DNA from: CAVSUR01 sp963846005
GTDB lineage: Bacteria; Actinomycetota; Actinomycetes; Streptosporangiales; Streptosporangiaceae
Length of the DNA stretch: 64,000 bases
Assembly (NCBI GenBank): GCA_963846005.1
Contig: CAWJUH010000003.1
Location: 992,001-1,056,000 of the forward strand
Reading direction: 5' to 3'
Part shown: in pieces, positions 50,879 through 59,194 of the stretch
How positions within the stretch are numbered: position 1 is the first letter of the stretch
How the letters are laid out: every line of letters starts with the position of its first letter
Notes under the pieces: model-generated
The model's input: the letters and a program-made list of their open reading frames with translations, nothing else
Told to the model about the DNA's origin: nothing
The model's database searches: none
Translations under genes and position numbers: made by a program

Positions 50879-52564
50879 TCAGCGGCCCGGCCCGGCCGCG
50901 GCGGCCAGGGCGCGCTGCCGGGCGGGGACGGCCGCGCTGGCCGCAGGGGCCGCGGCGGCGGCCTGGTGGCGGGTTGCCGCGGCGGCCTGGTGGCGGCCTG
51001 CCGCGGCGCGCCGGGCCGGCCGCAGCGCCACGACGGCGGCCAGCGCCGCGGCCAGCGCGACGGCGGCGCTGATCCGCATCCCGTCCGCCATCGAGGTGAC
51101 GAACGCGGTGTGCGCGGCGCCCAGCAGGACGGGCCCGGCGCTGCCGGCGTGCCGGCTGACGGCGTCGGCCGCGGCCACCGACCCGGCGGCCAGGTGCGTG
51201 ACCGCCCCGGGGACGTGCGCGGCGGTGAGCACGGCGGACAGGTGCGAGCGGTAGATCCCGGCCGCCACGCTGCCGGTGATGGCGACGCCGAGCGCGCCGC
51301 CGACCTCGCGGATCGTGTCGTTCACCGCGCTGCCCGCGCCGGCCTGGTGAGCGGGCACCGAGGCCATGATCGTGTTGCTGGCCGGGGCCATGACGAGCCC
51401 CATGCCCGCGCCCATGACGGCGACGGCGACGGCGAGCACCGGGTAGGAGGTGCCCGGCCGGGCCATCGACAGGTCGAGCAGGCCGGCTCCCATCAGGGCC
51501 AGCCCGGCCGGGATCACGGCGCGGCTGCCCAGCCGCCGGGCGGCGAGCGGCGACAGCGGCGACATCACGCCCATCGCGGCGGCAAACGGCAGCGCGCGCA
51601 GCCCGGCCGACAGCGGGCTGTAGCCCTGGACCAGCTGCAGGTACTGGGTGAGCAGGAACAGGCTGCCGAACAGCGCGAAGAAGATCACCGTGACCGAGGC
51701 TGAGGCGGCCGAGAAGGCGCGGTTCGCGAACACCCGCAGGTCGATCAGCGGGTGGCTGGCGCGCAGCTCCCACCAGGTGAACGCGGCCAGGCCGGCCAGC
51801 CCGGCCGCGGCCTCGGCCAGGGTGGCCGGCCCGGTCCAGCCGCGGCCCGGGGCCTCGATGATCGCGTCGACGGCGGCGAACAGTGCCCCGGCTACCAGCA
51901 CGGTGCCGGTGATGTCGAGCCGGTGCCCGCCGGGCTCGGCGGTCTCCGGGACGGTGGCCAGCACCCCGGCCAGCGCGACCGCGACCAGCGGCACGTTGAC
52001 CAGGAACACGCTGCCCCACCAGAACTGCGACAGCAGCAGGCCGCCGAGCGTGGGACCGGCCACGATGCCGGCGCCCGCCACCGCCGACCAGGCGGCGATC
52101 GCCTGCGGCCGCTCGCGCGGCGGGAAGACCGCGTTCAGGATCGACAGCGTGGCCGGCATCACGAACGCGGCGCCGAGGCCCATCACCACCCGGGCGGCGA
52201 TCAGCGTGCCGGTGCCGCCCGCGAACGCGGCGAGAGCGCTGCCGGCGCCGAAGACGGCCAGCCCGGCCACCAGCGAGGCCCGCCGTCCGTAGCGGTCGCC
52301 GAGCGCGCCCGCCGGGATCAGCAGCGCCGCGAAGCACAGCGTGTAAGCGTCGGTGATCCACTGCAGCGAGCTGGTGCCCGCGTGCAGCACCCGGGCCAGC
52401 GTGGGCAGCGCGGTGTTGAGGATCGTGTTGTCGATGACGGTGACGAGCAGGCTCAGGCACAGCACGAGCAGGATGCGCTGCCGCCGGGGGTGGCCGTCCG
52501 GCCACCGGGAGCCGGGCAGGCCGCCCGGCACCGGGTCCGGCCGGGTCTGGGTGGTCTCGGTCAT
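50879..52564 (-). CDS. DHA2-type MFS drug efflux transporter
   Basis: A 561-aa proton antiporter of the EmrB/QacA group with fourteen helices. Signatures are VTVIDNTILNTALPTLARVL (motif D1), WITDAYTLCFAALLIPAGAL, GDRYGRRASLVAG (motif A) and the motif C region MGLGAAFVMPATLSIL. The C-terminus is Ala-rich with the repeat AAAGRHQAAAATRHQAAAA. It diverges from a TetR gene across a 101-base region with a clear operator-like palindrome, so induction by its substrate is likely. Confidence 0.92.
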   Translation of the reverse strand: MTETTQTRPDPVPGGLPGSRWPDGHPRRQRILLVLCLSLLVTVIDNTILNTALPTLARVLHAGTSSLQWITDAYTLCFAALLIPAGALGDRYGRRASLVAGLAVFGAGSALAAFAGGTGTLIAARVVMGLGAAFVMPATLSILNAVFPPRERPQAIAAWSAVAGAGIVAGPTLGGLLLSQFWWGSVFLVNVPLVAVALAGVLATVPETAEPGGHRLDITGTVLVAGALFAAVDAIIEAPGRGWTGPATLAEAAAGLAGLAAFTWWELRASHPLIDLRVFANRAFSAASASVTVIFFALFGSLFLLTQYLQLVQGYSPLSAGLRALPFAAAMGVMSPLSPLAARRLGSRAVIPAGLALMGAGLLDLSMARPGTSYPVLAVAVAVMGAGMGLVMAPASNTIMASVPAHQAGAGSAVNDTIREVGGALGVAITGSVAAGIYRSHLSAVLTAAHVPGAVTHLAAGSVAAADAVSRHAGSAGPVLLGAAHTAFVTSMADGMRISAAVALAAALAAVVALRPARRAAAGRHQAAAATRHQAAAAAPAASAAVPARQRALAAAAGPGR

Positions 52565-52615
52565 GACTGCTCCCCGATCTGCCGCCGCAGGCAGCTTGCG
52601 CCTTACATTCGTTTA

Positions 52616-52629
52616 CTTACGCTCGTAAG
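52616..52629. promoter_or_regulatory. TetR operator-like palindrome
   Basis: CTTACG-CT-CGTAAG (52616-52629), with further partial symmetry outwards (TTACTTACG, CGTAAGCATAA). It sits midway between the divergent efflux and TetR starts in an AT-richer patch and is the obvious candidate site for the adjacent regulator. Confidence 0.6.
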
Positions 52630-52653
52630 CATAACCGCATCAGCTAACGGGTG

Positions 52654-52659
52654 TAAAGT
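52654..52659 (+). promoter_or_regulatory. -10 element of a probably leaderless tetR transcript
   Basis: TAAAGT ends 6 bases before the regulator's GTG at 52666. No ribosome site lies before this start. A -10 hexamer at this distance places the transcription start at or next to the GTG, as in leaderless actinobacterial messages. Confidence 0.5.
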
Positions 52660-52665
52660 AAAACC

Positions 52666-53423
52666 GTGAACAACATTGCCCCGCCCGCCGGAACCGGCCG
52701 GGCCGCCCGCGCCGCAGGCCGCGGCGCCGTCCGCACCGCGGGCCGCGGCACCGGCCGCCAGCGCAATGCGCGCGGCCAGGGCGCCCGGCTGACCGCCGAC
52801 ATCGTCACCGGCGCGATCGCGCTGATCGAGCGGTCCGGGTCCCAGGAGGCGGTCACCCTGCGCGCGGTCGCCCGGGAGATCGGCATTACCGCCCCGTCGA
52901 TCTACGCCCACTTCGCCGACCGCGAGGCGATCATGGCGGCGGTGGTGGCGCGGATCTTCGACGAGCTGACCGCGGCTGTCGAGCAGGGCAGGGACCGGGC
53001 CGGCGGCGGCCCCGCCGCCCGGCTCATCGCCGGGTGCCAGGGCTACGCGGCCTTCGGCCTGGCGCACCCGGCCCGGTACGGCGTGCTGTTCGCCGAGCAC
53101 CGGCCGGGCGCCGAGGGCTACTGCGAGCCGGTGCCGCTGGGCCCGGACGGCCGCCCGGTGCTGGCGTTCGGGGCGGAGGCGTTCGCGGTGCTGGTCCAGG
53201 GCATCGCGGACTGCGCCAGCGCCGGCGTGTCCGCCAGCACCGACGTGGTGGCCGACGCCACCGCGATCTGGGTCGCCCTGCACGGCGCCGTGACGCTGCG
53301 GACCGCCTTGCCCGGGTTTCCCTGGCCCGAGCCGGGGCAGTTCGTCGCGGACTTCGTCACCCGGCTCGCCCGGCTGCGGCCGCCGGCCAGGGCCAGAGCA
53401 CCGGTCAGGGAGCTGGCTCCTAA
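52666..53423 (+). CDS. TetR/AcrR-family repressor (3' end frame uncertain)
   Basis: Residues 1-42 are an Ala/Arg/Gly-rich extension. The helix-turn-helix is VTLRAVAREIGITAPSIYAH and FADREAIMAAVVAR (about 63-98). The ligand domain to DFVTRLARLRPP resembles the WHG type. As written, the frame runs on to 53652 over the convergent methyltransferase, with a tail of foreign composition. One missing base around 53370-53420 would end the protein at TAA 53421-53423, giving about 252 aa. I give that end; 53652 is the literal one. It probably represses the divergent efflux gene. Confidence 0.8.
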
Positions 53424-53447
53424 CCCGGGTTCCCGGGGCCAGGCGGC

Positions 53448-54193
53448 TCAGGACCCGGCGGTCACCGTCCACTGCGGGGCCGTGCCGAGCAATCCGGCCA
53501 GCAGGCCGCGGCCGTCGGTGACGGCCCATTCCACGTCCCGCAGCCGCTCCAGCCGGGCCGGCCCCCAGGCGCTCGCCTGGACGGCCGCGACCACCTGCGC
53601 CGGAGTCAGCCCGCCGCTGTGCGGCAGCGCGCTGAGCATCCGGTCGCTGTAGGGGGCATGGTGGTCAGGCTGCGGCGGCTGGAGCCTGCGGGCCAGGGCC
53701 CGGGCCCGGCCCGCGCCGCGGTCAGGCCGGTGCTGTGGCCCCAGGTGCCTTCCAGCAGCACCAGCCGCCCGGCCGGCGCGGCCTCCCGCCAGCCCGCCAG
53801 GGCCGCGGGCAGGTCCGGCAAGGTCCACAGCAGGTGCCGTTCCACCACCGCGGCGAAGTCGCCCCGGGGCGGGCCGGCGGCATCGCCGTGCACCGTCTGG
53901 ACCTCCAGCCCGAGCCGGGCGGCCTTGGCGGCCAGCTGGCCGAGCATCCCGGCGGACAGGTCGAGCGCGGTGACCTGGTAGCCCTGGGCGGCCAGCATCA
54001 GCGACAAGAAGCCGGTGCCCGCGCCGGCGTCCAGCACCCGGGCCGGCGGCGCGGGCAGCAATCGCCGCACCGCGGCGGCCCAGGCCGCCCGCTCCTGCGC
54101 CCGCTGCGGCGCGTGCGACGGCGAGTCGTCGTAGGTGGCAGCGTCGTCGTCCCAGTACTGGCTCATCTCCGCCGAGATGCCGGTGGCGGTCAT
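53448..54193 (-). CDS. Class I SAM-dependent methyltransferase (frame broken by one base)
   Basis: An UbiE/methyltransferase-11-like enzyme of about 248 aa. QYWDDDAATYDDSPSHAP opens it; RVLDAGAGTGFLSLMLAAQG is motif I, VTALDLSAGMLGQLAAKA motif II and VVERHLLWTLPDLPAALAGW motif IV. After GLTAARA the frame changes to ALARRLQPPQPDHHAPYSDR through to TAGS; the break is at the GGGCCCGGGCCC tract 53696-53707, and one base restores it. The start is the ATG 54193, which has GAGGGAG at the right distance (54199 is too close to it). The substrate is unknown. Confidence 0.85.
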
Positions 54194-54234
54194 CCTCATC
54201 TCCCTCAGGCCGGCTTGCCGTCCCAGTATCGGCC

Positions 54235-55077
54235 TCAGGTGTCGATGTTCGGGTTCCCGGCCGGCAGCGGCACCAGCCGGGCGGGCGGCTTGTTGATGAC
54301 CACTGAAGATTCCACCGTCAGGTCCGGCCGCACGTGCAGCAGCTCGCCCGGTGCCAGCATGCGCCAGCCGCTCTCGCCGTCCAGTTCCTCCGAGGCGACC
54401 ACCACGGTCGGCAGGTCAGCCAGCCCCGGGGCGTGCACCGACGACATGGAGCTGCGCACGTGCAGGCCGTCCTGGCCGGCCCCGGCCGGGCGCTCGATCA
54501 CGTGCAGCGCGTGCTGGCCGGGATAGCGCAGCGCCCACAGCTCGTCCGGCGTGGTGACGACGGCGTTCAGCGACGACACCGGCAGCCGGGCCGCGATCCA
54601 GCGGGCCGCGGCGGCCAGCCCGGCGCCCGCGTCACCGCCGCCTTCGTCGGTGAGCCGGGTGATGAGGGCGAAGTAGCGCTCGGAGTCGGTGTCGCCGCGG
54701 ACCAGCGACCGGTAGCTGCCCAGGTGCTCCGCCAGCCGCCCGGCTTCGCCGAACCCGCCGTTGTGGGCCATGATCCGGCCCGCCATCGCGAAGGGGTGGG
54801 TGTTGGCCCGCGTGCGGCCGCCGGCCGTGGCGAAGCGCACGTGCGCTACGAAGGTCGACGAGCGGGCCGTGCGCGCCTCCCGGCTGAACTCCGGGTCGCC
54901 GAACGCGGGCTCGGGCTGCTTGTCCAGCACCGGCTGCCCGGCGGCGTCGAAGACGCCGATGCCGCTGCCATCGGGATTGCGGCGGCTCTGCGCGGCCATC
55001 GAGTCGGGCGCGCCGATCAGCCAGAACGTGGCAGTGGCCCGCTGCGTGCCCGCGGTCAGCCCGAACAGCCTGCACAT
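54235..55077 (-). CDS. Class II glutamine amidotransferase
   Basis: A 280-aa Ntn-type amidotransferase with the nucleophile Cys2 exposed after Met removal (MCRLFGLTAG). The AHVRFATAGGRTRANTHPF and GRIMAHNGGFGE segments bind glutamine; DTDSERYFALI follows. It resembles EgtC (gamma-glutamyl hercynyl-cysteine sulfoxide hydrolase) and YafJ in plan, but no other ergothioneine gene is nearby, so I do not assign EgtC. Confidence 0.88.
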   Translation of the reverse strand: MCRLFGLTAGTQRATATFWLIGAPDSMAAQSRRNPDGSGIGVFDAAGQPVLDKQPEPAFGDPEFSREARTARSSTFVAHVRFATAGGRTRANTHPFAMAGRIMAHNGGFGEAGRLAEHLGSYRSLVRGDTDSERYFALITRLTDEGGGDAGAGLAAAARWIAARLPVSSLNAVVTTPDELWALRYPGQHALHVIERPAGAGQDGLHVRSSMSSVHAPGLADLPTVVVASEELDGESGWRMLAPGELLHVRPDLTVESSVVINKPPARLVPLPAGNPNIDT

Positions 55078-55154
55078 GACCGGCTCCCTGCGTGTCTATC
55101 CGCGCGGGCCCGTCCGCGCGGCCGGCCCGGGTGCCGCCCGGTCACCGCGGCGGC

Positions 55155-55580
55155 TCAGCGGGCGCGCATCCGGTTGTTACGGGCATTGTGCTCCACCTCG
55201 GCCAGGCCGAGCACCTCGAGCACCGGCGGCACGTAGTTGCCGAACCTGCCGCGCAGCCCCTTCTTCATCCCGTACCAGCCGCCCACCGGGTTGTCCGGCG
55301 AGCGGCCCCAGGCCTCGACGCTGCCGCCGGCGGCGGCCTTGCCCTCGTCGGCATTGCCCAGCGGCACCCAGTCGCCGCGCTCGGCCAGCATCGCACGCAG
55401 GTCGTCGATGCAGCGCAGCTGGTAGCGCAGCTGCGTGGTGCCGACCTGCACCACCAGCGCGGGCGGGTCGGCGGCGGTGTCCCGCCAGGCCTCGAACTGC
55501 GACTTGCCCGGCGGCGTGCTCAGCACCCACGGGTCGGCCGCTGTCCCCGATCCGGTGACGTCCGCGGTCCCGGTACTCAT
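55155..55580 (-). CDS. Conserved-looking unknown protein
   Basis: A 141-aa soluble protein. Recognisable but unnamed segments are DPWVLSTPPGKSQFEAWRD, VQVGTTQLRYQLRCIDDLRA, GDWVPLGNADE, VEAWGRSPDNPVGGWYGMKK and EHNARNNRMRA, which I have seen together in actinobacterial proteins of unknown function. The ATG at 55580 has GGAAAGGGG upstream. It is divergent from the YafY-type regulator. Confidence 0.75.
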   Translation of the reverse strand: MSTGTADVTGSGTAADPWVLSTPPGKSQFEAWRDTAADPPALVVQVGTTQLRYQLRCIDDLRAMLAERGDWVPLGNADEGKAAAGGSVEAWGRSPDNPVGGWYGMKKGLRGRFGNYVPPVLEVLGLAEVEHNARNNRMRAR

Positions 55581-55629
55581 CAGTGGTCCCCTTTCCGATG
55601 GCGTCCGGCGATTATGCCAGCCGATACAT

Positions 55630-55642
55630 GACATCTTGTGTC
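55630..55642. promoter_or_regulatory. Operator-like inverted repeat between divergent genes
   Basis: GACA-TCTTG-TGTC (55630-55642), flanked by AT-richer sequence, lies between the start of the unknown gene (55580) and the regulator (55666). It is a candidate autoregulatory site of the YafY-type protein. Confidence 0.4.
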
Positions 55643-55665
55643 GTGATCCGGATTAGCATCGGCAG

Positions 55666-56219
55666 ATGCGCGCCAGCCGGCTGGTCAGTCTGCTCGGGCT
55701 GCTGCAGGCCCGCGGCCGGATGACCGCCAGCCAGCTGGCCGCCGAGCTCGAGGTCTCGCCGCGGACCGTGCTGCGCGACATCGAGGCGCTCGGCGCCGCG
55801 GGCATCCCGGTGTACGCGCTGCGCGGCTGCCAGGGCGGCTTCGCGCTGGTCGACGGCTTCCGGGCCGGCTTCCGGCAGGCCGCGCCGCGCACCGGGCAGC
55901 GCGCGCCGGGCAGCAGCGCGCCGGGCCGCGCCCCGGGCAGCAGCGCGCCCGGCTGCGGATCTCGCCCCGCGGCCGCAGGATGGCGGTATTGCTCGGCGGC
56001 CCGGTCCTGACCCGGACCCGCCGGTCCGTCCCGGCGGCGCCGGGACGGGAGGACTGGGGCGAGGCCTGGATGCCGCTGGGCGCGCCGGAAACGGCCGTGC
56101 TCGACGTGCTCGCGCTGGGCGGCGAGGCGGAGGTGCTGCACCCGGCCGCGCTGCGCGAGATGGTCGCGGCGGCGGCCCGGCTGGTCGCCGCGCGCCACGC
56201 CGGGCCGCCGGCCGGCTGA
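55666..56219 (+). CDS. YafY/DeoR-type HTH regulator (frame broken by one base, shortened core)
   Basis: Residues 1-60 (RLVSLLGLLQARGRMTASQL, EVSPRTVLRDIEAL) are the HTH_11 domain of the YafY group, followed by GCQGGFALVDGF. The C-terminal part (LRISPRGRRMAVLLGGPV to VEVLHP-like AEVLHPAALREMVA) is in another frame; an extra base at the C4 run 55931-55934 joins the two into a 184-aa protein. The sensor domain expected between them is replaced by a Pro/Gly/Ser-rich segment with two copies of APGSSAPG. So even when repaired the protein is short for its family. It probably regulates itself or the divergent gene. Confidence 0.72.
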
Positions 56220-56307
56220 TCTGTCCCCGCTCACCACCTCCCGGCCCGGGCAGGCCCCGCTACAGTGCACCTCACGACTGCGCTATACGGGTGAGGATCC
56301 GGAGCTG

Positions 56308-57021
56308 ATGGCAGTAACCCCGCACGACGTGCACCATGCGCTCACCGAGCTCGGACGGCTGCGCTTCGGCGAGATGCAGGTCGAGGACGGCATGCACGAG
56401 ATCGTCCGCACCACCCACGCCATCTTCGGCGTGGACGGGGCGGCACTGATGCTCGCCGATGCCGACCACCACCTGCGCAACGCGGCGGTCTCCGACGACC
56501 GGATGCGGCACCTGGAGGAACTGCAGGTCCGCCACCACGAGGGCCCGTGCGTCACCGCCTATGACGCCAAAGAGCTGGTCGGGGTGGAAGACCTCGGCCG
56601 CGACGACCGCTGGCCGCTGTTCTGCACCGCGGCCCTGGAGCAGGGCGTGCGGGCCGTGCTGGCCAGCCCGCTGCCCTACAACCAGGACGCGGTCGGCGTG
56701 GTCGCGGTGCTGTCCGAGCAGGCCCATCCCTGGACGCCGGAAGGGGAGCTGGCCCTGCTCGCGTTCACCGACCTGGCGGCGCTGCTGATCGCCAGCATGA
56801 TGCAAGGCCAGGAGCAGTCCGAGCTGGCCGCCCAGTTGCAATCGGCGCTCGATTCGCGGGCCATTATCGAGCAGGCCAAGGGCGTGCTGATCGGCCGCGA
56901 CGGGCTGACCCCGCACGCCGCGTACCAGCAGCTCAGGTCGCAGGCCCGGTCGCAGCGGCGCAAGCTGGCGGCGGTCTGCGCGGACACCGTGCGGGCCGCG
57001 GCGCGCCATTCCGCGGGCTGA
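56308..57021 (+). CDS. GAF-ANTAR domain regulator
   Basis: A 237-aa protein with an N-terminal GAF sensor (about 10-165: MHEIVRTTHAIFGVDGAALM, HHEGPCVTAYDAKELVGVED, ASPLPYNQDAVGVVAVLSEQ) and a C-terminal ANTAR RNA-binding domain (about 175-230: LQSALDSRAIIEQAKGVLIG, AAYQQLRSQARSQRRKLAAV). ANTAR proteins act as antiterminators on two-hexaloop RNAs. No such RNA was recognised nearby. Confidence 0.92.
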   Translation: MAVTPHDVHHALTELGRLRFGEMQVEDGMHEIVRTTHAIFGVDGAALMLADADHHLRNAAVSDDRMRHLEELQVRHHEGPCVTAYDAKELVGVEDLGRDDRWPLFCTAALEQGVRAVLASPLPYNQDAVGVVAVLSEQAHPWTPEGELALLAFTDLAALLIASMMQGQEQSELAAQLQSALDSRAIIEQAKGVLIGRDGLTPHAAYQQLRSQARSQRRKLAAVCADTVRAAARHSAG

Positions 57022-57057
57022 GCCGCCCGCGCCAGGCCGGCCGGGGCTGCCGGTCAT

Positions 57058-57081
57058 GTTTAAAGCCGTGCCCCCGGGCAA
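57058..57081 (+). promoter_or_regulatory. Sigma-B/F-like promoter
   Basis: GTTT (57058-57061), 14 bases, GGGCAA (57076-57081). This fits the GTTT-N13-17-GGGTAT pattern of actinobacterial general-stress sigma factors with two mismatches in the -10. It lies 150 bases before the small membrane protein. Confidence 0.4.
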
Positions 57082-57230
57082 GTTGCGCTGTCGTCACATG
57101 CCGCCAAGACCCTAGCGGCTGTCCGTCACGTCGACGTTCGTCAATGAGCGCCTCCGCCGGTACGCGGGAGCAGCTCCTCCTGACGGCAGTCGGCCCCCCT
57201 CAGTCATGCCACTGCGTTTCGGGAGCTGAA

Positions 57231-57386
57231 ATGATCATTCTTGGTCTCATCCTGCTGATCATCGGCCTGGTCGTGAAGATCGCCATCCTGACGACCATCG
57301 GCGCCATCATCCTGGTCGTCGGGCTGATCCTGGCCCTGCTCGGTCTGCTCGGGCACGCCGTCGGCGGCAGACGGCACTACTTCTGA
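57231..57386 (+). CDS. Small hydrophobic membrane protein (DUF6131-like)
   Basis: A 51-aa protein that is nearly all membrane: MIILGLILLIIGLVVKIAIL, then a second helix and a short GHAVGGRRHYF end. It matches the small actinobacterial proteins of the DUF6131 type as far as I recall. GGGAGCTGAA precedes the ATG; an upstream ATG at 57144 is in frame but has no ribosome site. A very strong terminator follows. Confidence 0.75.
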   Translation: MIILGLILLIIGLVVKIAILTTIGAIILVVGLILALLGLLGHAVGGRRHYF

Positions 57387-57398
57387 CCGGGTTCTGAC

Positions 57399-57436
57399 CG
57401 TAAGCCGCCGCGGGCCCGCGCCCGCGGCGGCTTACG
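57399..57436. terminator. Perfect 17-bp hairpin
   Basis: Left arm 57399-57415 (CGTAAGCCGCCGCGGGC) and right arm 57420-57436 are exact complements around a CCGC loop. It starts 13 bases after the small membrane gene's stop and is the longest perfect hairpin seen in the window. Confidence 0.88.
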
Positions 57437-57532
57437 CCTGGCCCGGCGCTGACGGCCGCCGGGCCGTGCGTACCGTCCGGTCCGGGTAACCAGGTCAGCC
57501 TGGCCATGCTGCCGCCTTGCCCGGAACGGCGT

Positions 57533-57557
57533 GTTTGCAAAGATCGCCGGGGGGTAT
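57533..57557 (+). promoter_or_regulatory. Sigma-B/F-type promoter of the sugar transporter
   Basis: GTTT (57533-57536), 15 bases, GGGTAT (57552-57557): a full match to the general-stress sigma-factor consensus in actinobacteria. Transcription would start near 57565, 44 bases before the GTG at 57609, which supports that start over the ATG at 57531. Confidence 0.6.
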
Positions 57558-57608
57558 CTCTGGGGCCAGGCCCGCGGCGAGCCGGCTCGTTGCGATGGGA
57601 GGCAGCGG

Positions 57609-59081
57609 GTGGCATCGGAGCAAGCCACGGCCAGGGAACCGGGCGGCCGGAGCATCCTCGACGAACTCGACAACCGTATCCCCACCAACTTCTACTGGTA
57701 TCTGGCCGCGCTCGCCTGCATCGGCGGGTTCCTGTTCGGCTACGACACCGCGAACATCGGCTCGGCCCTCGGTTTCATCCCTTACCACCTGTCCAGCTTC
57801 GTCACCGGCTACCTGGTCGCCGGGGCCTCGCTCGGGGCCGCCGTCGGCGCGCTGGTGGCCGGCCCGCTGACCGACCGGTTCGGCCGCAAGTCCCTGCTCA
57901 TCGCGGACGCGGCCATCTACGCCATCGGAGCGCTGCTGTCGGCGTTCACTATCAATGTCGGCATGCTGCTCGCCGCCCGCACCCTCATCGGCCTCGCGGT
58001 GGGAGCGGACTCGGCCATCGCCACCGCCTACATCGCCGAGTTCGCGCCGCGCAGCCGGCGCGGCCAGCTCAGCATCATCCAGCAGTGGATGATCACGGTC
58101 GGCATCCTGGTGGCCTACATCCTCGCCGTCATCATCCTCAAGGCCGCGCCCGGCTCGGCGGGCGGGCTGGACTGGCGGCTGATCCTCGGCATCGGCGCGA
58201 TCCCGGCCATCATCGCGTTCGCGCTGCGGGCCCGGATGCCGGAGTCGCCGCGCTGGCTGATGCTGCACGGCCGCCTGGACGATACCCGCAAGGCCCTCGC
58301 CCTGCTCGGGGTGGAGGCATCGCGAGAAGAGATCGAGCGGGCGGCCGGCGAGGCCACCCGCACCGAGGACCGTCGCCGCAGCAAGACGCTGTGGACCAAG
58401 GGCGTGCGGCGGGCGCTGATCGTGGTCGCGGTGTTCTTCTTCTTCCAGCAGATCACCGGCATCAACGTGCCGTTCTACTACGGGCCGGCCGTGCTGGCCA
58501 AGTTCTTCACCACCAGCGGCGGCGGCGCGGCCGCGGCGGTGAACGCCGCCGTGGCCGGCGTCGAGGTGACCGCGATACTCGGCGCGGTCAACGTGATCGC
58601 CACCTACTTCGCCTTCCGCTATATCGACAAGCTCGGCCGCCGCCCGCTGGCCATGGGCGGCTACGCGGGCATGACGCTGTTCATGCTGGTCGCCGCGGCC
58701 GGGGTGGCCTACCTGACCGGGGTGCCGAAGACCGTGGTGGTCATGGTCGGCTTCGCGTTCTTCATCAGCTCGTTCGCCGTCGGCGTCGGCGGTACCGGCT
58801 GGCTGATCCAGGGCGAGATGTTCCCCACCGCCGTGCGCGGCCGGGCCGCGGCCATCGCCGCCGCGGTCGACTGGATCGGCAACTTCATCATCGTCCAGTT
58901 CTTCCCGACCTGGAACGCCAGCTTCGGCCTGGGCTGGGTGATGGTCGGCTTCGCGGTGCTGGCCGTGCTGGCCCTGCTGTTCGTCGCCCGGTTCCTGCCC
59001 GAAACCAAGGGCCTGTCGGTCGAGCAGGTGCTGGAGGTGTGGGAGCCGCGGGAATCAGCGGCCCAGGCCGCCCGCAACTGA
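57609..59081 (+). CDS. MFS sugar porter
   Basis: A 490-aa transporter of the sugar-porter family with twelve helices. Signatures are GGFLFGYDTANIGSAL, GPLTDRFGRKSLLIADA (motif A), the PESPRWLMLHGR cytoplasmic motif, FFFFQQITGINVPFYYGP, YIDKLGRRPLAM and the C-terminal PETKGLSVEQV. The substrate is probably a monosaccharide, inositol or polyol, exchanged with protons. The GTG at 57609 has GGGAGG 7 bases away and lies after the stress-type promoter. Confidence 0.93.
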   Translation: MASEQATAREPGGRSILDELDNRIPTNFYWYLAALACIGGFLFGYDTANIGSALGFIPYHLSSFVTGYLVAGASLGAAVGALVAGPLTDRFGRKSLLIADAAIYAIGALLSAFTINVGMLLAARTLIGLAVGADSAIATAYIAEFAPRSRRGQLSIIQQWMITVGILVAYILAVIILKAAPGSAGGLDWRLILGIGAIPAIIAFALRARMPESPRWLMLHGRLDDTRKALALLGVEASREEIERAAGEATRTEDRRRSKTLWTKGVRRALIVVAVFFFFQQITGINVPFYYGPAVLAKFFTTSGGGAAAAVNAAVAGVEVTAILGAVNVIATYFAFRYIDKLGRRPLAMGGYAGMTLFMLVAAAGVAYLTGVPKTVVVMVGFAFFISSFAVGVGGTGWLIQGEMFPTAVRGRAAAIAAAVDWIGNFIIVQFFPTWNASFGLGWVMVGFAVLAVLALLFVARFLPETKGLSVEQVLEVWEPRESAAQAARN

Positions 59082-59194
59082 CCGGGTAGCACGCAGACCG
59101 GGGCATATCGCTCGGTCCGGGCTCTTGCGCGCCGGCCGCCTGGCCTCCATGATCGAACACACCAGCGGGTGCTGACGGCAGGAGGCGCGGTCAG

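Noticed and set aside
54235..55077. egtC assignment for the class II amidotransferase
   Set aside because: No egtA, egtB, egtD or egtE is adjacent, and YafJ-like proteins share the same plan.
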